A DNA stretch of 64,000 nt from Dyadobacter frigoris (GTDB lineage Bacteria > Bacteroidota > Bacteroidia > Cytophagales > Spirosomataceae), in NCBI RefSeq assembly GCF_005280585.1, contig NZ_SZVO01000008.1, positions 248,001 through 312,000 of the forward strand, in the 5' to 3' direction. Below the pieces are notes generated by a model. It was not told the origin of the DNA and searched no databases. It was given only the letters and a program-made list of their open reading frames with translations. Shown one piece after another: positions 10,201 to 18,115 of this stretch; position 1 is the first letter of the stretch; the number at the start of each line of letters is the position of its first letter. The translations under genes and the position numbers were made by a program.

Positions 10201-11078
10201 GGAATCAAAACTTTCCGGTAATACAAGATCATAATGAGAAGAATCGCCGATAAAGCGATGATCATCGTCGTGTAGGAATCATGTTTTACCTGTATTGCAT
10301 TTTGTGCTGCAATTTCAAAAGTGCCAAAATAGGAGAACTGATTATCAGGATGTTGTTTGCTCCAACTGGCTTTAAAATCTTCAACACGGTTATATAATTC
10401 AATGTTTTTGGCAGAATTTCCGGAATCGTAATTTGTACCGGCCATAACGATGATCTGCTTTCGGTCTTTGGAAAACATCAAACCGTCATCAACCGTCATG
10501 CCGTTTGAATTATTGATAGCATTTAAGTCGCTGAAATATTTACCTGAAATTCCCAGCGGGTCATTCAATATAAACTGACGAAGAAATGTTCCGCCGGGAG
10601 CTAACAGTTGTTTGTAAGAATTTGAAACAGAAATTCTTATGGAATCTGTATTTGTTTTATTAGCAATATGCTGATAATATGAAGAATCGATCAGTTCAGC
10701 AAATCGTCCAAAAGTATATTCATAAACATCCTGCTGAATGTTTGGCCGCACTGCCTGAATGTTTTTGATATATCCTTTTGTATTTTTTTCGAGAGCGCCG
10801 GCAAAATTCTCCGCCAACGTTTTGGCATCTTCGGTATCGGTTTCTTCCTTTATATTGATAGAAAAAACAATCTGATTAATGATGCTTTTATTTTCAACCA
10901 GCCTGTTGAATTCTTCAAATGTTTTGCCTTTTGGTAAGGTTGAAAAAATACTTTCGGTGATCTTTAACCGTGATATTCCAAAACCAAGAATGGCAATGAT
11001 GAAGAGCAGCGAGAGAAAGAAAGCGGTTTTATGGCGGGAAAGGAGGGTATTTAGCCTAAGTAATAAATCTCCAATCAT
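7224..11078 (-). CDS. Three-domain fusion: MMPL/RND lipid exporter, PlsC acyltransferase, SAM methyltransferase
   Basis: A 1284-residue polypeptide. Residues 1 to about 845 are an MMPL/RND-type exporter with two repeats, each with a large periplasmic loop and a bundle of membrane helices (for example the GAVLFGILLDYSFHFFTHL and GLGDDFSIFVTEG segments). Residues about 870-1060 are a PlsC-type acyltransferase with the HX4D motif NHTSFLD (near 897) and FPEGTRS (near 963). Residues about 1075-1284 are a class I methyltransferase with ILDIGCGYGYLSF (near 1108) and a GIDYD acid loop. In proteobacterial aryl-polyene clusters these activities are usually separate genes. The likely job is acylation, methylation and export of the pigment lipid. 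It is divergent from the ammonia-lyase gene. Confidence 0.85.
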   Translation of the reverse strand: MIGDLLLRLNTLLSRHKTAFFLSLLFIIAILGFGISRLKITESIFSTLPKGKTFEEFNRLVENKSIINQIVFSINIKEETDTEDAKTLAENFAGALEKNTKGYIKNIQAVRPNIQQDVYEYTFGRFAELIDSSYYQHIANKTNTDSIRISVSNSYKQLLAPGGTFLRQFILNDPLGISGKYFSDLNAINNSNGMTVDDGLMFSKDRKQIIVMAGTNYDSGNSAKNIELYNRVEDFKASWSKQHPDNQFSYFGTFEIAAQNAIQVKHDSYTTMIIALSAILLIMILYYRKVLIPFYIVLPAIFGGVFALGIIGFFRPEISGISLATGAVLFGILLDYSFHFFTHLRHTGSVKIAVKEVSEPLLTGSLTTILAFSALHFANSVVLQDFGLFASLSLSGAAFFTLMGLPVILQAFNFDYKNIPGEIKFFNFPKIPVKFRSAILFLVAILTVVFLYFSQFTEFDNSFENLSIHSADLKEKEQLLTGINPENEKRIYVFSMDKNKEKAEELNYQVFQKLTALKANKKINGFVSSGSFLIPEKLKKERKERWLNFWNTDKKARTFSIMDQSASQNGFNDTAFDNFKTWISGENENPVDEKELFSELGLNNLIESNPGKTTLITTIVAKQDQLSAVKTELRKISGVEIFDRGELAAELLTMVKDDFNYILIISASIVFLTLLIVYGRFELTFLSFIPMVISWIWILGIAALLGIKFNFVNVVITTFIFGLGDDFSIFVTEGLLSKYKYGKDTLRSYQSAIVLSACTTIVGTGVLIFAEHPAIHSIALISVLGIVCILFVSFIVQPVVFNFFVENRIKRKKAPVTLLPFILSISSFTYFLSGCLFLHSKLVLIILLPISKIRKKQMINNSLAFFAKSVIYSGPHVKKNFSGTENMNISKPVIYIANHTSFLDILLAIMINPKIVMMVKGWVYNSPFFGPIIRFAGYIYTEAGPEENIARMKKLIEEGYSILVFPEGTRSEDGKIGRFHKGAFHLAQELNLDIQPILIHGASDVLPKGDFLIRPGALNVRVLPRLSYNDPKWGESLRDKTKNISAHFKSEFELYKDEMEDTTYLKPKIFTNYVFKGPVLEWYFKTKWNLEAKNYTYYNELVGDRKNILDIGCGYGYLSFYLHYKNENRVITGIDYDEDKILIAQNSYNKTTNLQFRYEDIMATDMANQDIIFLNDILHYLSEEKQQIILDRCARALNPGGILFIRDGITDLKEKHKNTERTEALSTGLFSFNKKDSEFHFFSSSDIKTFAEKNQLDFEMQEHSKNTSNVLIILRKQALTYVAE

Positions 11079-11110
11079 GGATTTGAACGTGAGTTTGGGG
11101 TAAATTTATA

Positions 11111-11118
11111 CAAATGTA
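11111..11118 (-). promoter_or_regulatory. Possible -7 box for the leftward pigment arm
   Basis: On the minus strand TACATTTG matches TAnnTTTG and lies about 35 bases upstream of the exporter-fusion ATG at 11078. No TTG is found at the ideal spacing, so support is limited. The 144-base gap 11079-11222 is the divergent control region of both pigment arms. Confidence 0.35.
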
Positions 11119-11222
11119 CGTGTCCTGACAAAATATTGATGTCCTTGCCGGTAAATTGCGTTTCTTGTCAAAGCCATAAAAAAAGATTTATTTTACATGG
11201 GTTTTAATTACAGTAACTATAA

Positions 11223-12752
11223 ATGAATAGTATTTCATTAGCTCAGATCGAGCAATATGCCATTGATAAGAAAGAATTTTTACTAGCTGAAGACGCACTC
11301 AACAACGTTTCAAAGTCATTCGATTTCTTAACTGAATTTTCAAAAGATAAAATCATATACGGTATCAATACCGGTTTTGGGCCTATGGCGCAGTACCGGA
11401 TTGACACGGATAAATTAAATCATCTGCAGTATAATCTCATCCGCAGCCATTCCAGTGGAATTGGCAAACCGCTGGATGAAACATATGCGCGCAGTGTGAT
11501 GGTTGCCCGTCTGAATTCATTTTTACAGGGAAATTCTGGAATCAGCACTGGTGTCATTCAGCAATTAGTTCTATTTTTAAATAAGGGAATTGTTCCTGAA
11601 ATTTTTGAACACGGCAGCGTTGGTGCCAGCGGTGATCTTGTTCAGCTTTCGCATTTGGGGTTAAATCTTATTGGTGAAGGGTATGTTTATGAAAATGGCG
11701 TCCGTCAGAAAACGGCAGATGTTTTGGCAAAACATGGTATCGCACCTTTGAAAATGGAACTTCGTGATGGCTTGGGATTGATTAACGGAACGTCCTGCAT
11801 GACGGGAATTGCAGCTGTTAATTTGATTTATGCCCAGCGACTTGTTCAGTGGTCTATCGCGGCATCATCGATGCTGAATGAGATTATGGAAGCTTTTGAT
11901 GATTCTTTTTCAAAGGAATTAAATGCTGTAAAACATCACAAAGGCCAGCAATATGTTGCTGCACAGATGCGTGATTTCCTTGCAGGAAGTGAAATGATCC
12001 GTAATCGTGAGGAATTGTTTAAGGACGATACTGCGCTTCAGACGAGAGAATTTGAAAGGAAAATTCAGGAATATTATTCAATCCGTTGCGTACCGCAAAT
12101 TATCGGGCCCATTGTTGATACGATCAATTATGCACAGGAAGTTATTGAAAATGAATTGAATTCTACAAATGATAATCCGATTGTAAGACCGGATGAAAAT
12201 AATGTTTTCCATGGCGGTAATTTCCACGGAGATTATATTTCGCTGGAAATGGATAAGGTCAAAATTGTACTGACAAAACTTTCCATGCTGATGGAACGCC
12301 AGCTTAACTTTTTGATGAATAGTAAGCTGAACGGTAAATTCCCGCCTTTCCTGAATGCAGGAACCTGGGGATTAAATTTCGGGTTCCAGGGAATTCAGTT
12401 TACCGCTACATCCACAACGGCTGAAAGCCAGGCTCTGTCGACTTCGGTTTATATCCATAGCATTCCAAATAATAATGATAATCAGGACATTGTGAGCATG
12501 GGTACAAATAGTGCCGTTCTTGCGAAACAGGTTCTGGAAAATTCTTATCAGGTGATGTCAATCCATATTATGGCCATTTGTCAGGCCATTGACTTGCTGG
12601 AACCGGAAGAAAAGGAAAGATTATCAGCAAAAACAAAAGCTATTTATGCACAAATTCGGACGAAAGCTTCATTTATCAAAGAAGATGTTCCGCCGGCGGA
12701 AAGCATCGCTGATGTATATCAATTAATTAAGGAAACCCCGTTTACGATATGA
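11223..12752 (+). CDS. Tyrosine ammonia-lyase (aromatic amino acid lyase family)
   Basis: A 509-residue member of the HAL/PAL/TAL family. The residues that form the MIO cofactor are A135-S136-G137 inside GSVGASGDLVQLSHLGL. The substrate-selectivity loop reads LQYNLIRSHSSGIGKPL, which as I recall it is almost the same as in the characterised tyrosine ammonia-lyase of Flavobacterium johnsoniae; FHGGNFHGDYISLEMDK and SIPNNNDNQDIVSMG also agree. It would deaminate tyrosine to 4-coumarate, the aryl starter of flexirubin-type polyenes. A histidine ammonia-lyase role is less likely given the cluster. It overlaps the next gene by 4 bases (ATGA). Confidence 0.88.
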   Translation: MNSISLAQIEQYAIDKKEFLLAEDALNNVSKSFDFLTEFSKDKIIYGINTGFGPMAQYRIDTDKLNHLQYNLIRSHSSGIGKPLDETYARSVMVARLNSFLQGNSGISTGVIQQLVLFLNKGIVPEIFEHGSVGASGDLVQLSHLGLNLIGEGYVYENGVRQKTADVLAKHGIAPLKMELRDGLGLINGTSCMTGIAAVNLIYAQRLVQWSIAASSMLNEIMEAFDDSFSKELNAVKHHKGQQYVAAQMRDFLAGSEMIRNREELFKDDTALQTREFERKIQEYYSIRCVPQIIGPIVDTINYAQEVIENELNSTNDNPIVRPDENNVFHGGNFHGDYISLEMDKVKIVLTKLSMLMERQLNFLMNSKLNGKFPPFLNAGTWGLNFGFQGIQFTATSTTAESQALSTSVYIHSIPNNNDNQDIVSMGTNSAVLAKQVLENSYQVMSIHIMAICQAIDLLEPEEKERLSAKTKAIYAQIRTKASFIKEDVPPAESIADVYQLIKETPFTI

Positions 12753-13480
12753 ATTGCGCACTTGTAACAGGAGCATCCAGAGGATTGGGAAGAGCGATAG
12801 CGGTGCAATTGGCTAAGGATCATGGACTTTTTATACTGGTCAATTATTCAACAAACCAGGAAGCAGCCGAGGAAACGCTCACAGAAATAAAGGCAAATGG
12901 CGGAAACGGCGAACTTTTACAGTTTAATGTGCAAACCAAAACCGAAGTAGATGAAGCCTTGAATGGTTGGAAAGAAGCAAATCCCGATAATTTTATTAGT
13001 GTTCTGGTTAATAATGCGGGTATCACGCGCGACGGATTATTTATGTGGATGCCCGAAAAGGATTGGGATGATGTGCTAAATACTTCAACCAAAGGACTTT
13101 TCAATGTGACACAGAATGTAATCCAGCAAATGCTTCGTAAAAGAACCGGGCGGATTGTTAATATCGCATCGGTATCGGGATTGAAGGGCGTTGCCGGACA
13201 AACCAATTATTCAGCGGCAAAAGGTGCCATGATCGCTTCAACAAAAGCTTTGGCTCAGGAAGTTGCCAAAAGAAAAATAACAGTTAATGCAGTGGCTCCC
13301 GGTTTTATCACCAGCGATATGACCAAAGATCTTAACGAGGATGAATTGAAACAAATGATCCCGATGAATCGTTTTGGGAAAGCGGAAGAGGTTGCGCACC
13401 TCGTAAGTTTTTTGGCATCGGAAAAAGCTTCTTATATTACAGGAGAAGTAATTAATATCAACGGAGGAATTTATTCATAA
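12749..13480 (+). CDS. 3-oxoacyl-ACP reductase (FabG-like SDR)
   Basis: A 243-residue short-chain dehydrogenase. The NADP-binding motif TGASRGLGRAIAVQLA is at residues 6-21, NNAGITRDG in the middle, and the catalytic Ser-Tyr-Lys triad is in IASVSGLKG and NYSAAKGAM. The C-terminus TGEVININGGIYS is typical of FabG. It should reduce the beta-keto group in each polyene extension cycle. It is joined to its neighbours by a 4-base overlap upstream and a 1-base overlap (TAATG) downstream, which suggests coupled translation. Confidence 0.88.
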   Translation: MNCALVTGASRGLGRAIAVQLAKDHGLFILVNYSTNQEAAEETLTEIKANGGNGELLQFNVQTKTEVDEALNGWKEANPDNFISVLVNNAGITRDGLFMWMPEKDWDDVLNTSTKGLFNVTQNVIQQMLRKRTGRIVNIASVSGLKGVAGQTNYSAAKGAMIASTKALAQEVAKRKITVNAVAPGFITSDMTKDLNEDELKQMIPMNRFGKAEEVAHLVSFLASEKASYITGEVININGGIYS

Positions 13481-14697
13481 TGAACCATAGAGTCGTTATC
13501 ACCGGAATTGGCATTTATTCTTGTCTGGGAGAAAATCTCGGAGAGGTTACCAAGTCATTATATGCCGGAAAAAGTGGTATTATTTTTGATCAGCCCAGAA
13601 AAGATTTTGGATTCCGTTCTGCGCTTACCGGTTTTGTAAAAGAGCCCGATTTGAAACCTTTTTTGTCAAGAAGACAGCGTTTGGGCATGCACCAGCCCGC
13701 TATGTATGCCTATATGTCAACAAAGGAAGCGATAGAAATGTCTGGTCTTGATATTGATTTTCTTGAAACGACAGAAACCGGAATAATTTTTGGAAATGAC
13801 AGCACGGCCGCTTCTATTGTAGAAGCTTTTGACAAAGCCAGAGAAAAATTTGATACGACACTAATCGGAAGCGGTGCTATTTTTCAGAATATGAATAGCA
13901 CAGTGAATATGAATCTTTCGACTATTTTCAAGCTGAAAGGGATCAATTTTACATTAAGCGCAGCCTGTGCTTCCGGTTCTCATTCGATCGGGATGGGATA
14001 TATTATGATCAAACAGGGATTGCAGGATAGAATTATTTGTGGCGGTGCCCAGGAAATCAACATGGCAGCTATGTGCAGTTTTGATGGTTTAGGCACTTTT
14101 TCTGTTCACGAGTCTGATCCTGCAAAAGCATCCAGACCATTTGACCGTGACAGAGACGGACTGGTTCCAAGCGGTGGAGCAGCAACGGTTATTCTTGAAT
14201 CGTATGAAGCCGCTGTCAAGCGCGGAGCTCCGATCCTTGCCGAAGTTGTAGGGTACGGCTTTTCTTCAAACGGGGATCATATTTCAAATCCAAGTATGCA
14301 GGGACAGGTCAGATCTTTGGAAATGGCTTTGAAAAACGCCGGTACTTCGGTTAGTGAAATCGACTATATCAATGCACATGCAACCTCAACACCGGTTGGC
14401 GACAGTAGTGAGGCAAAAGCGATTTACGAAGTTTTTGGAGGTGAAGTTCCGGTGAGTTCAACCAAATCCATGACGGGACATGAATGCTGGATGGCTGGTG
14501 CCAGTGAAATTGTTTATTCACTTTTAATGATGAAGGAAGGCTTTGTAGCTCCTAATATCAATTTTGAAAATCCGGACGAAGAGTCTGCTAAAATCAATAT
14601 TATCTCGCAAACCAAAGAGCAGAATATTGATTGTTTTCTTTCAAATTCTTTTGGTTTTGGTGGTACTAATTCTACATTGATAATAAAAAAAATCTAA
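13480..14697 (+). CDS. Beta-ketoacyl-ACP synthase (KAS I/II type), active-site complete
   Basis: A 405-residue ketosynthase with the full Cys-His-His set: C163 in SAACASGSHS, H300 in NAHATSTPVGD and H334 in KSMTGHECW. The C-terminal SNSFGFGGTNSTLI is characteristic. The TGHECW form with a C-terminal GGTN is close to FabB-like enzymes of aryl-polyene clusters. Inferred role: chain initiation or elongation on the ACP. The gene ends the first transcription block; 277 bases follow before the ACP gene. Confidence 0.88.
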   Translation: MNHRVVITGIGIYSCLGENLGEVTKSLYAGKSGIIFDQPRKDFGFRSALTGFVKEPDLKPFLSRRQRLGMHQPAMYAYMSTKEAIEMSGLDIDFLETTETGIIFGNDSTAASIVEAFDKAREKFDTTLIGSGAIFQNMNSTVNMNLSTIFKLKGINFTLSAACASGSHSIGMGYIMIKQGLQDRIICGGAQEINMAAMCSFDGLGTFSVHESDPAKASRPFDRDRDGLVPSGGAATVILESYEAAVKRGAPILAEVVGYGFSSNGDHISNPSMQGQVRSLEMALKNAGTSVSEIDYINAHATSTPVGDSSEAKAIYEVFGGEVPVSSTKSMTGHECWMAGASEIVYSLLMMKEGFVAPNINFENPDEESAKINIISQTKEQNIDCFLSNSFGFGGTNSTLIIKKI

Positions 14698-14974
14698 TCA
14701 GAAGTTACGCATAGACTATTTTATTCTGGTAAAAGCTCCGGAATACTGGTAAACTATGCGATTGCCATAGAATAATATCATTTGCTATTATTACTGACCG
14801 GTTCATAGTTTCAAAGCAAATTTTAACATTTTTGTACTTATAAAGCTGGCGGGTAACGTTTTATGTGCTGAAAAATTATAATCTGTGTGAAATTTATATG
14901 AAATAATAGATTATATGTTAAAAATTAACGCGAATTTGAAAACTATAACCAAAGAATAAATTAATTTTGTACTC
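14698..14974. other. Intergenic region with an IS21-end-like relic and a promoter
   Basis: 277 bases without a gene. A segment at about 14724-14752 contains CTGGTAAAAGC, then CCGGAATACTGGTAAA, which resembles the spaced sub-terminal repeats at the right end of the IS21-family element at 37750-37800. It is bounded by an inverted CGCATAG (14708-14714) and CTATGCG (14753-14759). The 3' end holds the ACP promoter. Confidence 0.5.
14936..14969 (+). promoter_or_regulatory. Bacteroidota-type promoter before the first ACP gene
   Basis: TTG (14936-14938), 23 bases, TAATTTTG (14962-14969), a full consensus match. The predicted start of transcription falls at about 14974-14976, that is on or beside the first ATG (14975). 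Either the mRNA is leaderless, or translation starts at the second in-frame ATG at 14996. Confidence 0.55.
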
Positions 14975-15241
14975 ATGAATGAAACATTTGTTACAATGGG
15001 ATTGGGAGATATTATCGAGGATACCAGGGATTTTTTGTCAGAGGAGTTTGAGGTAGATAGAGATCTTATTCTTCCTGAGAATAGTTTGAAAGAGACATTG
15101 GATCTGGATAGTCTGGATTATGTTGATCTCGTTGTGTTGATTGAGGAGAATTTAAATATTAAAGTTACCGGTGAAGATTTCAAAGAAATTGAAACTTTCG
15201 GCGATTTTTACGCACTCATTCAAAAGAAACTATCTCTTTAA
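14975..15241 (+). CDS. Acyl carrier protein (pigment cluster ACP 1)
   Basis: An 88-residue acidic protein with the phosphopantetheine motif LDLDSLDYVDLVVL, where the serine at about residue 47 carries the prosthetic group. It would hold the aryl starter or the growing polyene. The annotated start is the first ATG; MGLGDII at 14996 is an equally good start, closer to normal ACP length and better placed relative to the promoter. The next gene starts 3 bases after the stop. Confidence 0.9.
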   Translation: MNETFVTMGLGDIIEDTRDFLSEEFEVDRDLILPENSLKETLDLDSLDYVDLVVLIEENLNIKVTGEDFKEIETFGDFYALIQKKLSL

Positions 15242-15244
15242 CGA

Positions 15245-16114
15245 ATGAACCGTTGGGATGGTAAAACCAAAGGATCTTTATTAGGCTATAAAATTTTCCT
15301 TTTTCTGATTAACGCCCTGGGCCTTAATTTTGCCTATGGGCTTTTGCGGATAGTGTCGTATTATTACTATCTGTTTGCCGAAAAAGCGAAGGAAGCACTT
15401 CTTGATTTTTATAGTAAAGCACTACATATTTCAGGTAAGCCGGCGCTTCATCTGGTAAGACAAAATTTTTTTATTCTCGGCCAAACTTTGCTTGACCGGG
15501 CTGCTTTTCTTTTAGGTAAGGATAAGAACTTTACCCATACTTTTGAAAACGAGCAATATTTACTCGATATAAGAGATAAGGGAAAAGGAGGTATTTTGCT
15601 GAGCGCGCATCTGGGAAACTGGGAAACTGCGGGCAATTTGCTTAAAGGAAGAGTTACTCCCACAATTAATATTGTCATGCTGGATGCCGAGGTAGAAAGC
15701 ATTAAAAAATTCATGGATCTTTCCACAGGAGGTTCCAAATTTAAGATCATACCTATCAAAAACGATTTGTCTCACGTTATTTCAATACGTAATGCGTTGT
15801 TGAACAATGAGTTTGTAGCAATTCATGCAGACCGTTATCTGGAAGGTGCAAAATTTATCGAACTGGATTTCCTGGGTAAAAAAGCAAAATTTCCCTACGG
15901 ACCTTTTGTAATTGCATCGAAATTTGACGCGCCGGTAACGTTTGTTTTTGCTGCAAAAGATGGAAAATTCAGTTATCATTTAAGTGCTACTACTCCGATT
16001 GAGGGCAAAATGAAGCCGGAAGAAATTGCTCAATTATATGTGGCAGAGTTAGAGCGGAAAGTCCGGCAGTATCCGGAGCAATGGTTTAACTATTTCAATT
16101 TTTTTCAGGAATGA
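15245..16114 (+). CDS. LpxL/HtrB-like acyltransferase
   Basis: A 289-residue membrane-associated acyltransferase of the lipid A late-acyltransferase family. One hydrophobic segment lies near residues 13-35, and the catalytic HX4E motif is HLGNWE within LLSAHLGNWETAGNLL (about residues 118-133). The segment AIHADRYLEGAKFIELDFLGKK resembles the family's second conserved block. In aryl-polyene clusters such proteins are thought to move the acyl chain onto a lipid or sugar acceptor; here it is more likely a pigment enzyme than a lipid A enzyme. It overlaps the next gene by 4 bases. Confidence 0.82.
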   Translation: MNRWDGKTKGSLLGYKIFLFLINALGLNFAYGLLRIVSYYYYLFAEKAKEALLDFYSKALHISGKPALHLVRQNFFILGQTLLDRAAFLLGKDKNFTHTFENEQYLLDIRDKGKGGILLSAHLGNWETAGNLLKGRVTPTINIVMLDAEVESIKKFMDLSTGGSKFKIIPIKNDLSHVISIRNALLNNEFVAIHADRYLEGAKFIELDFLGKKAKFPYGPFVIASKFDAPVTFVFAAKDGKFSYHLSATTPIEGKMKPEEIAQLYVAELERKVRQYPEQWFNYFNFFQE

Positions 16115-16527
16115 TCATAACAAAAGAAAATATAACGAATTTCATTCCGCACAGAGCACCGTTTCTAATGATAGATAATCTGATTCTTGCAAACGGAGAG
16201 CGTTTCGAATCGGATTTTTTTATTGAGGAAAACAATGTCTTAGTTCGTTCTGGTTATTTTGAAGAATCTGGTTTAATAGAAAATATTGCTCAAACCTGCG
16301 CTGCCGGTTTTGGATATCTTGATCACGGAAATGGGGCAGAACCCAAAATCGGTTTTATTGGCGCCGTGACAAAACTGGAAGTCTTTGAGCTTCCTCTGGT
16401 TCTATCCAAAATCGAAACGGTTGTTACGCCAACCCACCAGTTAGGGAATATTTTTCTTGTAAAAGGGGGAAATTACTGTAATGGACGTAAATTGCTTGAA
16501 TGTGAAATTAAAATTGTGGTTACTTAA
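16111..16527 (+). CDS. Hot-dog 3-hydroxyacyl-ACP dehydratase-like protein (DH 1)
   Basis: A 138-residue hot-dog protein of the FabZ/ApeP type. The N-terminal FIPHRAPFLMIDNLI carries the PHR-PF-MID pattern. The central helix has SGLIENIAQTCAAGFG, where a Glu and Gln sit at the usual catalytic-side position. A second dehydratase-like gene is at 22686. In E. coli aryl-polyene synthesis two such proteins act together as a dehydratase pair, so a heteromer of the two is plausible here (inference). Confidence 0.78.
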   Translation: MIITKENITNFIPHRAPFLMIDNLILANGERFESDFFIEENNVLVRSGYFEESGLIENIAQTCAAGFGYLDHGNGAEPKIGFIGAVTKLEVFELPLVLSKIETVVTPTHQLGNIFLVKGGNYCNGRKLLECEIKIVVT

Positions 16528-16568
16528 ATCGTTTTAGTCCGCGATTGACGTAACTGATTATAAAAAAT

Positions 16569-16982
16569 ATGCTTTCTTCTGAAATTGAAATTGACATACG
16601 GTTTAGTGAAACAGATGCCATGGGCGTTGTCTGGCATGGCAACTATCTCAAATTTTTTGAAGATGGAAGAGAAGCTTTTGGCAGGGAATACGGACTGGAA
16701 TATTTAACAATTTTCGATAAGGGCTATTTTACACCCATTGTGAAGTCGGAAATTGATCATAAAGCATCGGTTTTTTACGGACAGAAAATTAAAGTTATTA
16801 CCAAATTTGTTTCTTCCAAAGCCGCAAAAATAATGTTTGAATATCAGGTGGTTAACTTGTCTACAAATGAACTTTGCGCCGTAGGAAAAACAATGCAGGT
16901 ATTTCTGGACCGTGAAACGCGAACGCTGGAATTGTTAACACCGGATTTTTACCGGATTTGGAAAGAGGATAATCTTGCTTAG
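16569..16982 (+). CDS. Acyl-CoA/ACP thioesterase, YbgC/4-hydroxybenzoyl-CoA type
   Basis: A 137-residue hot-dog thioesterase. The motif FSETDAMGVVWHGNYLKFF (residues about 10-28) contains the catalytic Asp of the YbgC/4HBT family and the following HxNY. Length is standard. It may release stalled or finished chains from the ACP, which is inferred from the cluster. It starts 41 bases after the dehydratase gene and is followed by a ketosynthase 50 bases later. Confidence 0.85.
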   Translation: MLSSEIEIDIRFSETDAMGVVWHGNYLKFFEDGREAFGREYGLEYLTIFDKGYFTPIVKSEIDHKASVFYGQKIKVITKFVSSKAAKIMFEYQVVNLSTNELCAVGKTMQVFLDRETRTLELLTPDFYRIWKEDNLA

Positions 16983-17032
16983 TTGGATAAACGTTACACT
17001 TTAATAATACTTGACAGAATTTTAATTGCAGA

Positions 17033-18115
17033 ATGATTTATATCGGTGCCGAGGAAATAATAAGTCCGTTAGGACAAAATATGGAAGAAAATTTCCAGGC
17101 GGTTTGTGAAAACCGTTCGGGGGTCTCTTTAATTCCTCATGCTGGTTTTAATGATGAATCGATTCATTTGTCAAAAATTACTTCTATTTCAAGTCAGAAT
17201 AAATTTGAGTATCTGCTGATTGACATACTGGAAAATGTATTAAAACAGATTGATCCTCAAATTGTTTCTTCAAAAAAAACTATTGTAATTGTCAGTTCAA
17301 CAAAGGGAGATTTGGATAGAAATATTTCTAGTCCTTTTACTGATTCCATTGCAGCTTTTGCTAAATATTTTAAGCTGGCAAACGAGCCGCTAGTTGTTTC
17401 AAATGCATGCATCTCCGGTGTTTTGGCAATCAATGCAGCAGGCAATTTTATCAAAACAGGATTATATGATCACGCCATTGTTATAGGGTGCGATGTCATT
17501 TCTGACTTCGTTTTGTATGGTTTTCAATCCCTTTTTGCAGTAAGTTCTACGCCTTGCGCGCCATTCGATGCAAACAGGAACGGGATTACCTTGGGAGAAG
17601 GTTGCTCCGCAGTTGTCTTGTCCAATTCAAAAGAAATATTCAAGAAAACTTCTTTCCAGCTATTTACTGGCAGGTCGGCTAATGATGCAAATCATATTTC
17701 CGGTCCTTCCCGGACAGGCGAAGGTTTGTTTAGAAGTGTAAAGAAAACGCTTGAACAAAATCAGATTTCTGTTGATGAAATTGATTTTATTTCGGCACAT
17801 GGAACGGCTACCATTTTTAATGATGAAATGGAAGCCATTGCCTTTGATCGTCTGGAAATCAACGATAAACCGCTGAATAGCCTGAAAGGATATTTTGGGC
17901 ATACACTGGGAGCAGCAGGGGTTATTGAAACGGCGATTTCCATACAAATGATGCGAAATAATTTACTTGTTAAAAGTCTTGGTTATAAAGAGTCGGGTAC
18001 TTCAAAAACTTTAAATATTGCAACAGAAAATAAATCTTCCGAATTAAATACGATTTTGAAAACGGCCTCAGGTTTCGGAGGTTGTAATGCATCCCTAGTC
18101 ATTCGGAAATTATGA
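17033..18115 (+). CDS. Beta-ketoacyl-ACP synthase, active-site complete (KS 2)
   Basis: A 360-residue ketosynthase, slightly short, with C126 in SNACISGVLA, H256 in SAHGTATIFND and H290 in GYFGHTLGAAG. The active-site triad is therefore whole. The unusual ACISG in place of ACSSG marks it as a distinct subfamily within aryl-polyene clusters. It overlaps the following small KS-like gene by 4 bases (ATGA), so the two products are probably made together and may form a complex. Confidence 0.86.
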   Translation: MIYIGAEEIISPLGQNMEENFQAVCENRSGVSLIPHAGFNDESIHLSKITSISSQNKFEYLLIDILENVLKQIDPQIVSSKKTIVIVSSTKGDLDRNISSPFTDSIAAFAKYFKLANEPLVVSNACISGVLAINAAGNFIKTGLYDHAIVIGCDVISDFVLYGFQSLFAVSSTPCAPFDANRNGITLGEGCSAVVLSNSKEIFKKTSFQLFTGRSANDANHISGPSRTGEGLFRSVKKTLEQNQISVDEIDFISAHGTATIFNDEMEAIAFDRLEINDKPLNSLKGYFGHTLGAAGVIETAISIQMMRNNLLVKSLGYKESGTSKTLNIATENKSSELNTILKTASGFGGCNASLVIRKL

